The notes below the pieces were generated by a model. The model worked only from the letters and a program-made list of their open reading frames with translations. It was not told the DNA's origin and ran no database searches. From Acidobacteriaceae bacterium (GTDB lineage Bacteria; Acidobacteriota; Terriglobia; Terriglobales; Acidobacteriaceae), in the NCBI GenBank assembly GCA_003132825.1, contig PKYX01000213.1, positions 1 through 12,178 on the forward strand: a DNA stretch of 12,178 nucleotides, written 5' to 3'. Position numbers and translations under genes: made by a program. Below are positions 1 through 6,295 of the stretch, piece after piece (within the stretch, counting starts at the first letter, position 1; the number at the start of each line of letters is the position of its first letter).

Positions 1-256
1 CGGTGCCGGTGTATTCCGGGTAGACGTCGATGCGTCCGCCGAGGATGGCTTGATGGCAGATGTAGGTGCCGGCCAGATAGAAACGGCGCTCGACGGGGAG
101 ATGGGTTCTGTTTTCGATTTCCTGGGCGATGAGTTCGCCAAGGATGAGCTGCTCGGTAAAGTTCTTGGAGCCGACGACGATCCGATTTTGGCGGGAGGGG
201 CCGCAGGCGGTGAGGAAAACGGCGAGGGTGAGAAGGGTTGCAGGTAAGACTCGCAC
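1..256 (-). CDS. Osmoprotectant (glycine betaine/choline-type) ABC transporter substrate-binding lipoprotein, 5' part only
   Basis: This is the N-terminal 85 codons of the extracytoplasmic binding protein of an OpuC/OsmX-type importer; the rest lies beyond base 1. I translated the minus strand directly. Residues 4-17 are a hydrophobic signal segment ending in a lipobox (Leu-Thr-Ala-Cys, Cys18), so the mature protein should be membrane-anchored. The mature start shows the family signature VVGSKNFTEQLILGELIAQ, and further on GGRIDVYPEYTGT, both diagnostic of the OpuAC-like ProX/OsmF family. The GTG start at 256 is chosen because GAGGTGA lies 8 bases upstream; an in-frame GTG at 268 has worse spacing. 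It follows the permease gene after a 109-base gap and is presumably the last visible gene of the same operon. The ligand cannot be told from this fragment. Confidence 0.88.
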   Translation of the reverse strand, partial: MRVLPATLLTLAVFLTACGPSRQNRIVVGSKNFTEQLILGELIAQEIENRTHLPVERRFYLAGTYICHQAILGGRIDVYPEYTGT

Positions 257-365
257 GATTCCGGTCACCTCACCCTTCGCGGTGCGACGCTGCAGGCGAA
301 ATGCCCAGGTCTTTGGCGGGCTCGAAGCTGGCTCGGGATGGCCATTCCTATCGACCTTCGTGGGT
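257..365 (-). other. 109-base gap between permease and binding-protein genes
   Basis: This is the widest gap in the transporter part of the operon. It contains no convincing promoter. A weak inverted repeat (TTCGC ... GCGAA, 15-base loop, about 277-301) lies just upstream of the ribosome binding site. The spacer could allow separate tuning of binding-protein expression, but the sequence does not prove it. Confidence 0.3.
265..271 (-). promoter_or_regulatory. Ribosome binding site GAGGTGA deciding the binding-protein start
   Basis: GAGGTGA on the minus strand lies 8 bases before the GTG at 256. It overlaps the alternative in-frame GTG at 268, which argues that 256 is the real start. Confidence 0.55.
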
Positions 366-998
366 TCATCGCGGGCTCAAGCGCTTCTCGAGCCAGCCGA
401 GAGTTACATCCGCCAGCAGAGCTAGCATGGCGGCGGGGATGGCGCCGGCCAGGATCACCGAATCGTTGACCATGGCCAGGCCGCGAAAAATGTATTCGCC
501 CAGGCCGCCGGCACCGATCGCGGCGGCAATGGTGGCCAGGCCGACCGAGATGACGACGGCGACCCGGACTCCGGCGATGATCACGCCCAGAGCCAGGGGG
601 AGCTGCACCTGCCACAGAAGTTGGCGGGTGGTCATGCCCATGCCGCGCCCGGCTTCGACGACGGCGGGGTCGACGCCTCGGATGCCGGTGTAGGTGTTGC
701 GGATGAGTGGGAGTAGCGCGTAGAGCAGGAGGGCCAGGATGGCCAGGCGATCGGCGCGGGCCCCGATCCAGGGGGCAGGAAGGAGGAATCCGAAGAGCGC
801 GAGGCTGGGAATAGTTTGAATAATGTTAGCGCTCCCGAGCACAGGCTTATTCAGGGCGGGCCAGCGGGCGATCAGAATGCCGAGCGGAATTCCGATGAGC
901 ACCGCGAGGATCGTCGAAACGCCAACCAGCCAGAGATGTTCGAGGGTGAGTTCGATGACTTCGGTGTGATTCTCGAGCATGAATTGCCAGACATTCAT
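366..998 (-). CDS. Osmoprotectant ABC transporter permease (OpuBB/OpuCB/OsmW type)
   Basis: This 210-residue inner-membrane permease belongs to the betaine/choline/carnitine importer family. Hydrophobic segments are visible at about residues 21-45, 58-80, 85-99, 135-162 and 181-202. Family landmarks include IIQTIPSLALFGFL (59-72) and LLPLIRNTYTGI (95-106). The EAA loop that docks on the ATPase spans residues 113-137 (core VVEAGRGMGMTTRQLL), followed by IGAGGLGEYI (161-170). Length is normal for the family. The ATG overlaps the ATPase stop as ATGA, so the gene is probably translationally coupled to the ATPase. Only one permease gene is visible; OpuB/OpuC and OsmU systems have two, so it may act as a homodimer or a second permease may lie beyond the window. 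Confidence 0.93.
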   Translation of the reverse strand: MNVWQFMLENHTEVIELTLEHLWLVGVSTILAVLIGIPLGILIARWPALNKPVLGSANIIQTIPSLALFGFLLPAPWIGARADRLAILALLLYALLPLIRNTYTGIRGVDPAVVEAGRGMGMTTRQLLWQVQLPLALGVIIAGVRVAVVISVGLATIAAAIGAGGLGEYIFRGLAMVNDSVILAGAIPAAMLALLADVTLGWLEKRLSPR

Positions 999-1783
999 GG
1001 GTGGGTTCGCTTTCTGCCGAGGTTCGGTCCGGAGTCGAAGGCGTCGACATAGTCGGCGACCAAAGGGTCGGGGGAGTGGACGAATTCGGCGACGGGGAGA
1101 ACCGTGACCAGGTAGCCGGCCTCGATGAGCGCGATACGGGTGCCAAGCCGGAGGGCCTCGCGCAGATCATGGGTGACGAATACCACGGTCTTCTGCATGC
1201 GCTCCTGCAGAGCGCGGAACTCACGCTGCAGTTCGGCGCGGGTGATGGGGTCGAGCGCGCCGAAGGGCTCGTCCATCAGGAGGATGGGAGGGTCGGCGGC
1301 CAGAGCGCGGGCCACGCCGACGCGTTGGCGCTGTCCGCCGGAAAGCTCGCGGGGATAGCGCGCTGCCAGTTGCTGATCGAGGCCGACCAGTTGCATGAGT
1401 TCTTGAACGCGCTGCCGGGTGCGCTCGGCAGGCCAGTGTTCGATTTGCGGGACCACGGCGATGTTGCGGGCCACGGTGAAATGGGGGAACAGGCCGACTT
1501 CCTGGATGGCATAGCCGATGGTGCGGCGCAGTCGGATGACGTCCCAATCGCGAGTGGAGCGGCCCTGGACCCGGACCTCGCCTGCGCTCGGGGCGAGCAG
1601 GTGGTTGATGAGTTTGAGGGTGGTGGTTTTGCCCGAGCCGCTGCGGCCGAGAAGGATCAGGGTTTCGCCGGGGTGGACGGTTAAATTCAGGTGGCGAAGG
1701 AGTTCGTAGCCGGTCGCCAGGCGGTAGGAGACGTCGAGGAATTCGATGGCGGTCTGGTTTACCTCAGAGGGCACAGAGGACAC
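995..1783 (-). CDS. Osmoprotectant-type ABC transporter ATP-binding protein, no CBS domains
   Basis: This ATPase powers the adjacent importer. With the GTG at 1783 as residue 1 it has 262 residues. Walker A is GRSGSGKTT (46-54), the Q-loop glutamine is in AIQEVGLFPHF (Gln94), the signature is LSGGQRQRVG (147-156), Walker B is ILLMDEPFGALD (167-178) and the switch histidine is in VTHD (His205). The protein ends soon after the nucleotide-binding fold; the C-terminal tandem CBS domains of OpuCA/OsmV (about 380 residues) are absent. Start choice: a TTG at 1798 overlaps the npdG stop (TTGA), but GAGGAG sits 7 bases before the GTG at 1783, so 1783 is preferred. The first dozen codons lie in a CACAGAGG-like repeat and are not conserved family sequence. 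Its stop overlaps the permease start by 4 bases. Confidence 0.92.
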   Translation of the reverse strand: MSSVPSEVNQTAIEFLDVSYRLATGYELLRHLNLTVHPGETLILLGRSGSGKTTTLKLINHLLAPSAGEVRVQGRSTRDWDVIRLRRTIGYAIQEVGLFPHFTVARNIAVVPQIEHWPAERTRQRVQELMQLVGLDQQLAARYPRELSGGQRQRVGVARALAADPPILLMDEPFGALDPITRAELQREFRALQERMQKTVVFVTHDLREALRLGTRIALIEAGYLVTVLPVAEFVHSPDPLVADYVDAFDSGPNLGRKRTHP

Positions 1784-1790
1784 GGAGAGG
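1761..1790. repeat. Degenerate CACAGAGG-type short tandem repeat
   Basis: Three degenerate copies of a 9-10 base unit run together: cctcagagg, gcacagagga and cacggagagg. They lie across the 5' end of the ATPase reading frame, between npdG and the first conserved ATPase residues. From memory, similar ACAGAGG/CTCTGTG runs recur around genes in some Acidobacteriota and Planctomycetota genomes, but I cannot verify that here. Copy boundaries are approximate. Confidence 0.45.
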
Positions 1791-1796
1791 CTCCTC
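1791..1796 (-). promoter_or_regulatory. Ribosome binding site GAGGAG for the ATPase gene
   Basis: GAGGAG on the minus strand overlaps the npdG stop codon (TGA at 1795-1797) and lies 7 bases before the GTG at 1783. This favours 1783 over the TTG at 1798, which would place the site inside the coding sequence. Confidence 0.5.
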
Positions 1797-2481
1797 AATC
1801 GGTATGGTAGGCAGCCGCCGGAAGGCCCGTGATGCGGATTCCGGAATGGCCTTTATGCCGGATGTTCAGGCCGATTAGCAGGGCGGTAATCTGCTCGACG
1901 ATACGGGCGTTTTCGAGCTTGCCGCCGTCGAGGGCTCGGATGCCGGGAATCTTGGCGGCGAGCGCCTGGACTTTCTCGCTGGCGGCGTGATCGTCGCTGC
2001 AGACGATGACGTCGCACTCGATCGGAGCGTCGGCGTTCAGCAATGCCGAAGAAACGTTGTGGAAGGCGGCGACCACCGACACTCCTGGGGGGACCAGTTC
2101 GGCGGTTTCCTCGGCCGCCGATCCTTGCCACACCCCGAGCGTGCGGGTGGCACGGCCGCCGACGCTGGCCGCCAGAGGAACGGTGGTGTCAATCACGATG
2201 CTTCCCGGGGGAATGGCGGACTTGATTTGTTTGAGCAGAGCGGCGTGGCCTTCGAAGGGGATCGTGAGCACGATGATGCCGGAGAGGGCGCAGGCGGCGG
2301 AGTTTTCCTCTCCGGAAACTTTGGCGTCGGTGATTTTTTGTCTGATTTTCGCCGCGGCGGCTTGCGCCCGTAGGGCGTCGCGCGATCCGATGATGACGGT
2401 TTCTCCGGATTGCGCCCAGCGCAAGGCGAGACCGAAGCCCTCGGGTCCGGTGCCGCCCAGAACTGCGATGGGGCCACTCAT
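1795..2481 (-). CDS. npdG: NADPH-dependent F420 reductase (F420H2:NADP+ oxidoreductase)
   Basis: This cytoplasmic dehydrogenase moves hydride between NADP(H) and coenzyme F420, linking the new cofactor to central redox metabolism. The protein has 228 residues, normal for the Fno/NpdG family. It opens with the dinucleotide-binding motif GGTGPEGFGLA (9-19). Next comes IGSRD (31-35), where serine and arginine are expected to bind the 2'-phosphate of NADPH. The region around VVAAFHNVSSALL (136-148) matches the F420-binding part of the family. The ATG at 2481 follows cofH by 31 bases and has only a weak ribosome binding site. The stop overlaps an alternative start of the ABC ATPase. Placement inside the F420 synthesis operon strongly supports F420 rather than another pyrroline-reductase-like substrate. 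Confidence 0.93.
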   Translation of the reverse strand: MSGPIAVLGGTGPEGFGLALRWAQSGETVIIGSRDALRAQAAAAKIRQKITDAKVSGEENSAACALSGIIVLTIPFEGHAALLKQIKSAIPPGSIVIDTTVPLAASVGGRATRTLGVWQGSAAEETAELVPPGVSVVAAFHNVSSALLNADAPIECDVIVCSDDHAASEKVQALAAKIPGIRALDGGKLENARIVEQITALLIGLNIRHKGHSGIRITGLPAAAYHTD

Positions 2482-2512
2482 CGGATCCGAGTCCCGGGGT
2501 GCGAAAGCTGGC

Positions 2513-3745
2513 TCACGCGAACTCCGCCACCAGCCCGTCGTCGGCGGTGCAGGGTTCCGGCTGCAGCTTGAGAGTGATGCGGGTATAGGGCGTGTTGCGC
2601 TCGGCGGGAATGCGGCCGGCTTCGAGGATCAGCGCCTGGAAAGTTTCGGGGGTGGTGTATTGGCCAGCGGTGGCTCCGGCCTCGCGCGAAATGTTCTCTT
2701 CCATCAAGGTGCCGCCGTAGTCGTTGGCGCCGGCGTGCAGGCAGAGCTGGGACAGATGGCGGTTCAGCTTGACCCACGATACTTGCAGGTTGTTGATCGC
2801 CCCGGCCAGCAGGACGCGGGCGAGCGCGTGAACCTTGAGATGCTCCGCCAAGGTGGGGCCGGGGCGCGCGATGCCTTGCTGGTAGAGCAATGTGTTCTGG
2901 TGCACGAAGCCCAGGGGGACGAATTCGGTAAAGCCGCCGGTTTCGGATTGGATTTCGCGGAGGAGCAGCAGCTGATTGACCCAGTGAGCGGGGGTCTCGA
3001 TGTGTCCGTACATCATGGTCGAGGTGGTGCGAATGCCGCCGCGATGCGCCGTCCGGATCACCTGCTTCCATTGTTCGGTGGAGACTTTGTTGCGCGAGAG
3101 AACGAAGCGGACTTCATCGTCGAGAATTTCGGCGGCGGTGCCGGGCAGAGTGTCGAGACCGTTCTCCTTCAGCATCTGGAGGTAATCTCCGAGCGGCATG
3201 CCGGTGAGTTCGACGCCGTAGACAATCTCCATGGGTGAGAAGGCGTGAATGTGCATGCCCGGAACCGCCGTCTTGACGGCGCGAAGAATGTCGCGATAGT
3301 AGAACGGCGGAAGCCCGTGCGGCAGGCCGCCCTGAATGCAGACCTCGGTGGCGCCGATCTGCCAGGCTTCGACCGCCTTCCGGGCAACCTGCTCGAGCGC
3401 GAGGAAGTAGGTGTCGGATTCACGGGGGCCGCGGCTGAAAGCGCAGAATTTGCAGCCCACAAAACAGATATTGGTGAAATTGATGTTGCGGTTGACGACG
3501 TAGGTGACCAGATTGCCGACCAGTTCGCGGCGCAAGGCGTCGGCGGCGACCAGCAGACCGAGGAGGTCGTCGCCTTCGGCATGGGCCAGCAGCAGGCATT
3601 GCTCGCGAGAGAGCACGCCGCCGTCGAGTGATTCCATCACCCGCTCGAGGGCAGCCCGTGCTTCATCGCTCATGCGGGGAGCGATGTCAGACCATTCCTC
3701 GGCAGCAAAGGCCTCGAGTTCAGATGGGCTCAGCAAACGGGGCAT
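2513..3745 (-). CDS. cofH: 5-amino-6-(D-ribitylamino)uracil--L-tyrosine 4-hydroxyphenyl transferase (Fo synthase subunit 2)
   Basis: CofH is a radical-SAM enzyme that joins a tyrosine-derived hydroxybenzyl group to 5-amino-6-ribitylaminouracil. CofG then closes the ring to give Fo. The 410-residue protein carries the radical-SAM cluster motif CFVGCKFC (Cys94, Cys98, Cys101; CX3CX2C) preceded by VVNRNINFTNI, typical of CofH/MqnC relatives. The MqnC/MqnE alternatives are less likely because CofG, CofD, CofC and CofE surround it. Other family-like stretches are GLDTLPGTAAEIL, TTSTMMYGH and LCLHAGANDYGGTLMEENI. A GTG at 3778 would add 11 residues, but GAAGGAG lies 5 bases before the ATG at 3745, so that start is chosen. 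In actinobacteria CofG and CofH are fused as FbiC; here they are separate and non-adjacent. Confidence 0.95.
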   Translation of the reverse strand: MPRLLSPSELEAFAAEEWSDIAPRMSDEARAALERVMESLDGGVLSREQCLLLAHAEGDDLLGLLVAADALRRELVGNLVTYVVNRNINFTNICFVGCKFCAFSRGPRESDTYFLALEQVARKAVEAWQIGATEVCIQGGLPHGLPPFYYRDILRAVKTAVPGMHIHAFSPMEIVYGVELTGMPLGDYLQMLKENGLDTLPGTAAEILDDEVRFVLSRNKVSTEQWKQVIRTAHRGGIRTTSTMMYGHIETPAHWVNQLLLLREIQSETGGFTEFVPLGFVHQNTLLYQQGIARPGPTLAEHLKVHALARVLLAGAINNLQVSWVKLNRHLSQLCLHAGANDYGGTLMEENISREAGATAGQYTTPETFQALILEAGRIPAERNTPYTRITLKLQPEPCTADDGLVAEFA

Positions 3746-3750
3746 ACAAG

Positions 3751-3757
3751 CTCCTTC
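3751..3757 (-). promoter_or_regulatory. Ribosome binding site GAAGGAG for cofH
   Basis: GAAGGAG on the minus strand lies 5 bases before the ATG at 3745. It falls inside the reading frame if the upstream GTG at 3778 is used, so it favours the shorter CofH. Confidence 0.6.
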
Positions 3758-3767
3758 AAGTGGCTGC

Positions 3768-3797
3768 CCGCGGGACACCCGGCCCGACAGCCCGCGG
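3768..3797 (-). repeat. Inverted repeat in the cofE-cofH gap
   Basis: Seven-base arms CCGCGGG (3768-3774) and CCCGCGG (3791-3797) flank a 16-base GC-rich loop. They sit in the 69-base spacer between the cofE stop and the cofH ribosome binding site. No T-run follows, so it is unlikely to be an intrinsic terminator. It could be an mRNA-stabilising or processing hairpin, or chance in GC-rich DNA. Confidence 0.4.
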
Positions 3798-3814
3798 ACG
3801 GCAGCGCTACAAGT

Positions 3815-4579
3815 CTAACGAAATAAGTCGTTCTTGGCTGGCCGAATCAGCTCGCGCGCGCTGCCTGGGCCAGGCCGGTACACAAAGCCACGAATGAGGC
3901 ACGCGGGTGTACGAGATAGCTTGCCGCAGACCAGGCCGGCAGCGCAAGCCAGTTCGTCGGCCACGGCTTCGATGCTGGCCCGCAGAGTATATCCGTGAGA
4001 GTCGCGGCGGCCGCGAAAATCGTGCAGGGGCTTCATGCCGGCCACGCCGATGGCGACTTCGGTGAGTCCCTCGCGCCAGGGGCGGCCGAAACTGTCGGTG
4101 ATGATCACCGGGATGGCCAGGTTAAGACGCTTTCTTAGGTCGCGGCGCAAACCGGCGGCGGAGCGGTCTGGGTCTTCGGGAAGCAGAAGCGCATGCCGGC
4201 CGCCGTTGACGTTCGAAACATCGATGCCGCTATTGGCACAGACCAAGCCGTGACGGGTCTCGGTGATCAGAACACCGCGCCGGCGACGAATGGTGCGCCG
4301 GCTCTGCGCCATGGCGAGCTCGATGACGGGAGCGTCCAGATGGTAGCGGCGGGCCCAGACGCGAGAGGCGGCGGAAGGCCGGATGGTGGCCAGGTCGATG
4401 AGCGAGCCCTCGGCTTTGGAAACGATTTTGTGCTTGACCACCAAGATGTCGCCCCGGCGGAGCGACAGTTTGTGATCGTGCAAAGAGCGGAGGAGGCGGG
4501 CTGCGATCGAATCGCCGGAGAGGATCTCGTCCGCGAGCGGAATGGGGAAGACCTGAAGCGGCTGGGGGCGGGGGGGCAT
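3815..4579 (-). CDS. cofE: Coenzyme F420-0:L-glutamate ligase
   Basis: CofE is the GTP-dependent ligase that adds glutamates to F420-0, giving the poly-gamma-glutamate tail of F420. The 254-residue protein has the usual size of the stand-alone enzyme. It shows family stretches VVKHKIVSKAEG (47-58), HGLVCANSGIDVSNV (110-124), ITDSFGRPWREG (160-171) and ASIEAVADELACAA (201-214). Actinobacterial FbiB continues into an FMN-binding nitroreductase domain that reduces dehydro-F420-0; this protein ends without it. The ATG at 4579 directly follows the cofDC stop (TAAATG), so translation is probably coupled. The stop is 69 bases before the cofH start. Confidence in function is high; tail length and cofactor preference cannot be read from the sequence. 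Confidence 0.95.
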   Translation of the reverse strand: MPPRPQPLQVFPIPLADEILSGDSIAARLLRSLHDHKLSLRRGDILVVKHKIVSKAEGSLIDLATIRPSAASRVWARRYHLDAPVIELAMAQSRRTIRRRRGVLITETRHGLVCANSGIDVSNVNGGRHALLLPEDPDRSAAGLRRDLRKRLNLAIPVIITDSFGRPWREGLTEVAIGVAGMKPLHDFRGRRDSHGYTLRASIEAVADELACAAGLVCGKLSRTPACLIRGFVYRPGPGSARELIRPAKNDLFR

Positions 4580-6295
4580 TTATTCGCTCGCCGCCCGCGG
4601 CAATTCGGCGAAGCCCCATTGCCGGGCCAGACGCTGGGAGCGGGTTTCGCCGGGAGCGCTGGCGAGTTGCTCGAGCTCGGCGGGGTTGTCGACGTCAAGA
4701 GCGATGCCCGGCAAGGAGAGCACCACACAGGGTTTCTCGGTGGCGCGCGCGGCAGCGAGGTGGGGCTTGAAACTGTCATTGCCGAAACGCAAGGGGAACA
4801 GGTCAGCCGGGTTGCGGTAGGCGGCATTGGTGCCGCGCCCGTCCGCGGCGGGGACGAGCACGCAGCCTTGGGGCGGGGCGGCGTCGAGAATCGCCTCCAG
4901 TTCCTGCACGGTGACGAGAGGAATGTCGCCGGGGATGACCAGGGTCGAGCTTACTCCACGCCATCGGCAAAGCTCGGTGGCCATCTCGATGGCGTCGGTT
5001 TCACTGCGATTGGCGCGGTCCGGGATCACTTCGAAGGCGAAACGCTCGGCTAGGCCCAGGGCAAAGGGGTCGCTCGTGACGATGCCGATCGGGGGGTGGT
5101 TCGGCCAGGCGTTCAGAGTTTCGAGCACATCGAGCAGCATGGCTTGCGCCAGTTCGGTGCGCGCCGCGGGCTCGAGCCGGGCGGCGAGGCGCTGCTTGGC
5201 CTGGGCCAGATTCTTTACCGGGATCAGGATCAGGGGGAGACCGGTTCCCCGCGACGGTCCCTTGGTTTCATCGCGCCCGAGCTTGGCCGGGTTCGATTCT
5301 TGGCCGATGCCCTCGGCCCCGTGCTGGCTCCGCCGGGCGAGTTTCCCGGTAGATTTTGACCTCTGAGGTTCTGCCGAGAACAGGGACAGCACCGCCCGAG
5401 CTAGCTCGACCTTGTCGCTCGCCGATTTCATGATGGTGTTGGTCGCATGCACTCGCAGGGAGGAGCCTGCGAGGGCCTCCGCGGCCGGCCGATCGCAGGC
5501 ATCGACGATCAGAACATCCAAGAAATCCTGATAAGTCCGGGCGATGCCCGCAATCGACACCGGCAGTCCGAGCGTAGCCATCAAAGCACCGGCGGGACCG
5601 GAAACCGCTCGCCCCCCGACAATCGGACTGATGGCGGCGACCGGCGCCTGGGTCTCGCGCAACGCCTGGCGAATGCCGGACACCGCGAGGATAGGACCGA
5701 TGCTGGTCACCGGGTTACTGGGCGCGAGGATCACCCCCGTGGCGGAGAGGATGGCCTCGACGACGCCGGGCGCGGGGAGGGCGTCGCCGGCGCCGGCGAA
5801 GCGCACCGAACGCACCGGATCCACGAAGCGGCGCTCGACAAAATATTCTTCGAAGCTCAGTTCGCCGGCCGGGGTTTCAATGCGGGTTCGGACCGGGGCA
5901 TCGCTCATCGGCAAAATCCTGGCTTCGATGCCGAGCCGGGCTGCGATCTCGGCCGTGGCTTCGGTCAGAGTCTTGCCCGCTCGCAAGAGTTGGGAGCGCA
6001 ATAAGTGGGTGGCCAAGTCGCGGTCGCCGATTTGGAACCACGCCGGCCGGCCCAGGCGCGCCATCATCTGCAAGCACAGGAAGGTGTCGTCCTGTACTCC
6101 CCAGCCGCGTTCCCGGCTGAGCAGTCCGGCGAGGACGTAGGTGATCGAATCCAGATCCGGGGAAACGGCGAGGCCCCACCATTCGAGGTCGTCCCCCGTG
6201 TTAACGATGAGGGTAAGATCGCGGGGCGGGACCGCCTGTCGGAGTCCGTCCACAAACTTGGCGCCGCCCGTGCCGCCGGTGAGAACGACAATCAT
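4580..6295 (-). CDS. cofDC: CofD-CofC fusion: Fo phosphotransferase joined to side-chain guanylyltransferase
   Basis: One 571-residue frame carries two consecutive steps of F420 synthesis. Residues 1 to about 307 are CofD, which transfers the activated phospho-side chain to Fo. Landmarks are TGGTGGAKFVDGL (6-18), NTGDDLEWWGLAVSPDLDS (32-50), WGVQDDTF (65-72), IGDRDLATHLLRS (89-101), LAPSNPVTSIGPIL (190-203) and PIVGGRAVSGPAG (224-236). Residues 354 to about 571 are CofC, which activates 2-phospholactate, phosphoenolpyruvate or 3-phosphoglycerate with GTP. Its landmarks are LIPVKNLAQAKQRL (357-370), VIPGDIPLV (453-461), DGRGTNAAYRNP (485-496) and RFGNDSFKPHL (503-513). A hydrophilic linker (about 308-353) joins them, with no internal stop and no in-frame ATG. 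The start overlaps the cofG stop (ATGA). Each half is close to its usual full length, so this looks like a true fusion. Confidence 0.93.
   Translation of the reverse strand: MIVVLTGGTGGAKFVDGLRQAVPPRDLTLIVNTGDDLEWWGLAVSPDLDSITYVLAGLLSRERGWGVQDDTFLCLQMMARLGRPAWFQIGDRDLATHLLRSQLLRAGKTLTEATAEIAARLGIEARILPMSDAPVRTRIETPAGELSFEEYFVERRFVDPVRSVRFAGAGDALPAPGVVEAILSATGVILAPSNPVTSIGPILAVSGIRQALRETQAPVAAISPIVGGRAVSGPAGALMATLGLPVSIAGIARTYQDFLDVLIVDACDRPAAEALAGSSLRVHATNTIMKSASDKVELARAVLSLFSAEPQRSKSTGKLARRSQHGAEGIGQESNPAKLGRDETKGPSRGTGLPLILIPVKNLAQAKQRLAARLEPAARTELAQAMLLDVLETLNAWPNHPPIGIVTSDPFALGLAERFAFEVIPDRANRSETDAIEMATELCRWRGVSSTLVIPGDIPLVTVQELEAILDAAPPQGCVLVPAADGRGTNAAYRNPADLFPLRFGNDSFKPHLAAARATEKPCVVLSLPGIALDVDNPAELEQLASAPGETRSQRLARQWGFAELPRAASE

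Noticed and set aside
2006..3238. A long plus-strand open frame opposite npdG and cofH
   Set aside because: It lies antisense to two well-recognised proteins, has no family features and reflects the GC-rich third positions of the real genes.
4193..5053. A 286-codon plus-strand open frame opposite cofE and cofDC
   Set aside because: It is the antisense shadow of clearly conserved CofE and CofC sequence, with low-complexity Gly/Arg/Asp-rich composition.
5237..5374. Possible separate cofC start within the linker of the fusion
   Set aside because: There is no stop ending CofD and no in-frame ATG with a ribosome binding site before the CofC motifs; an ATG seen at about 5269-5271 (minus strand) is out of frame.
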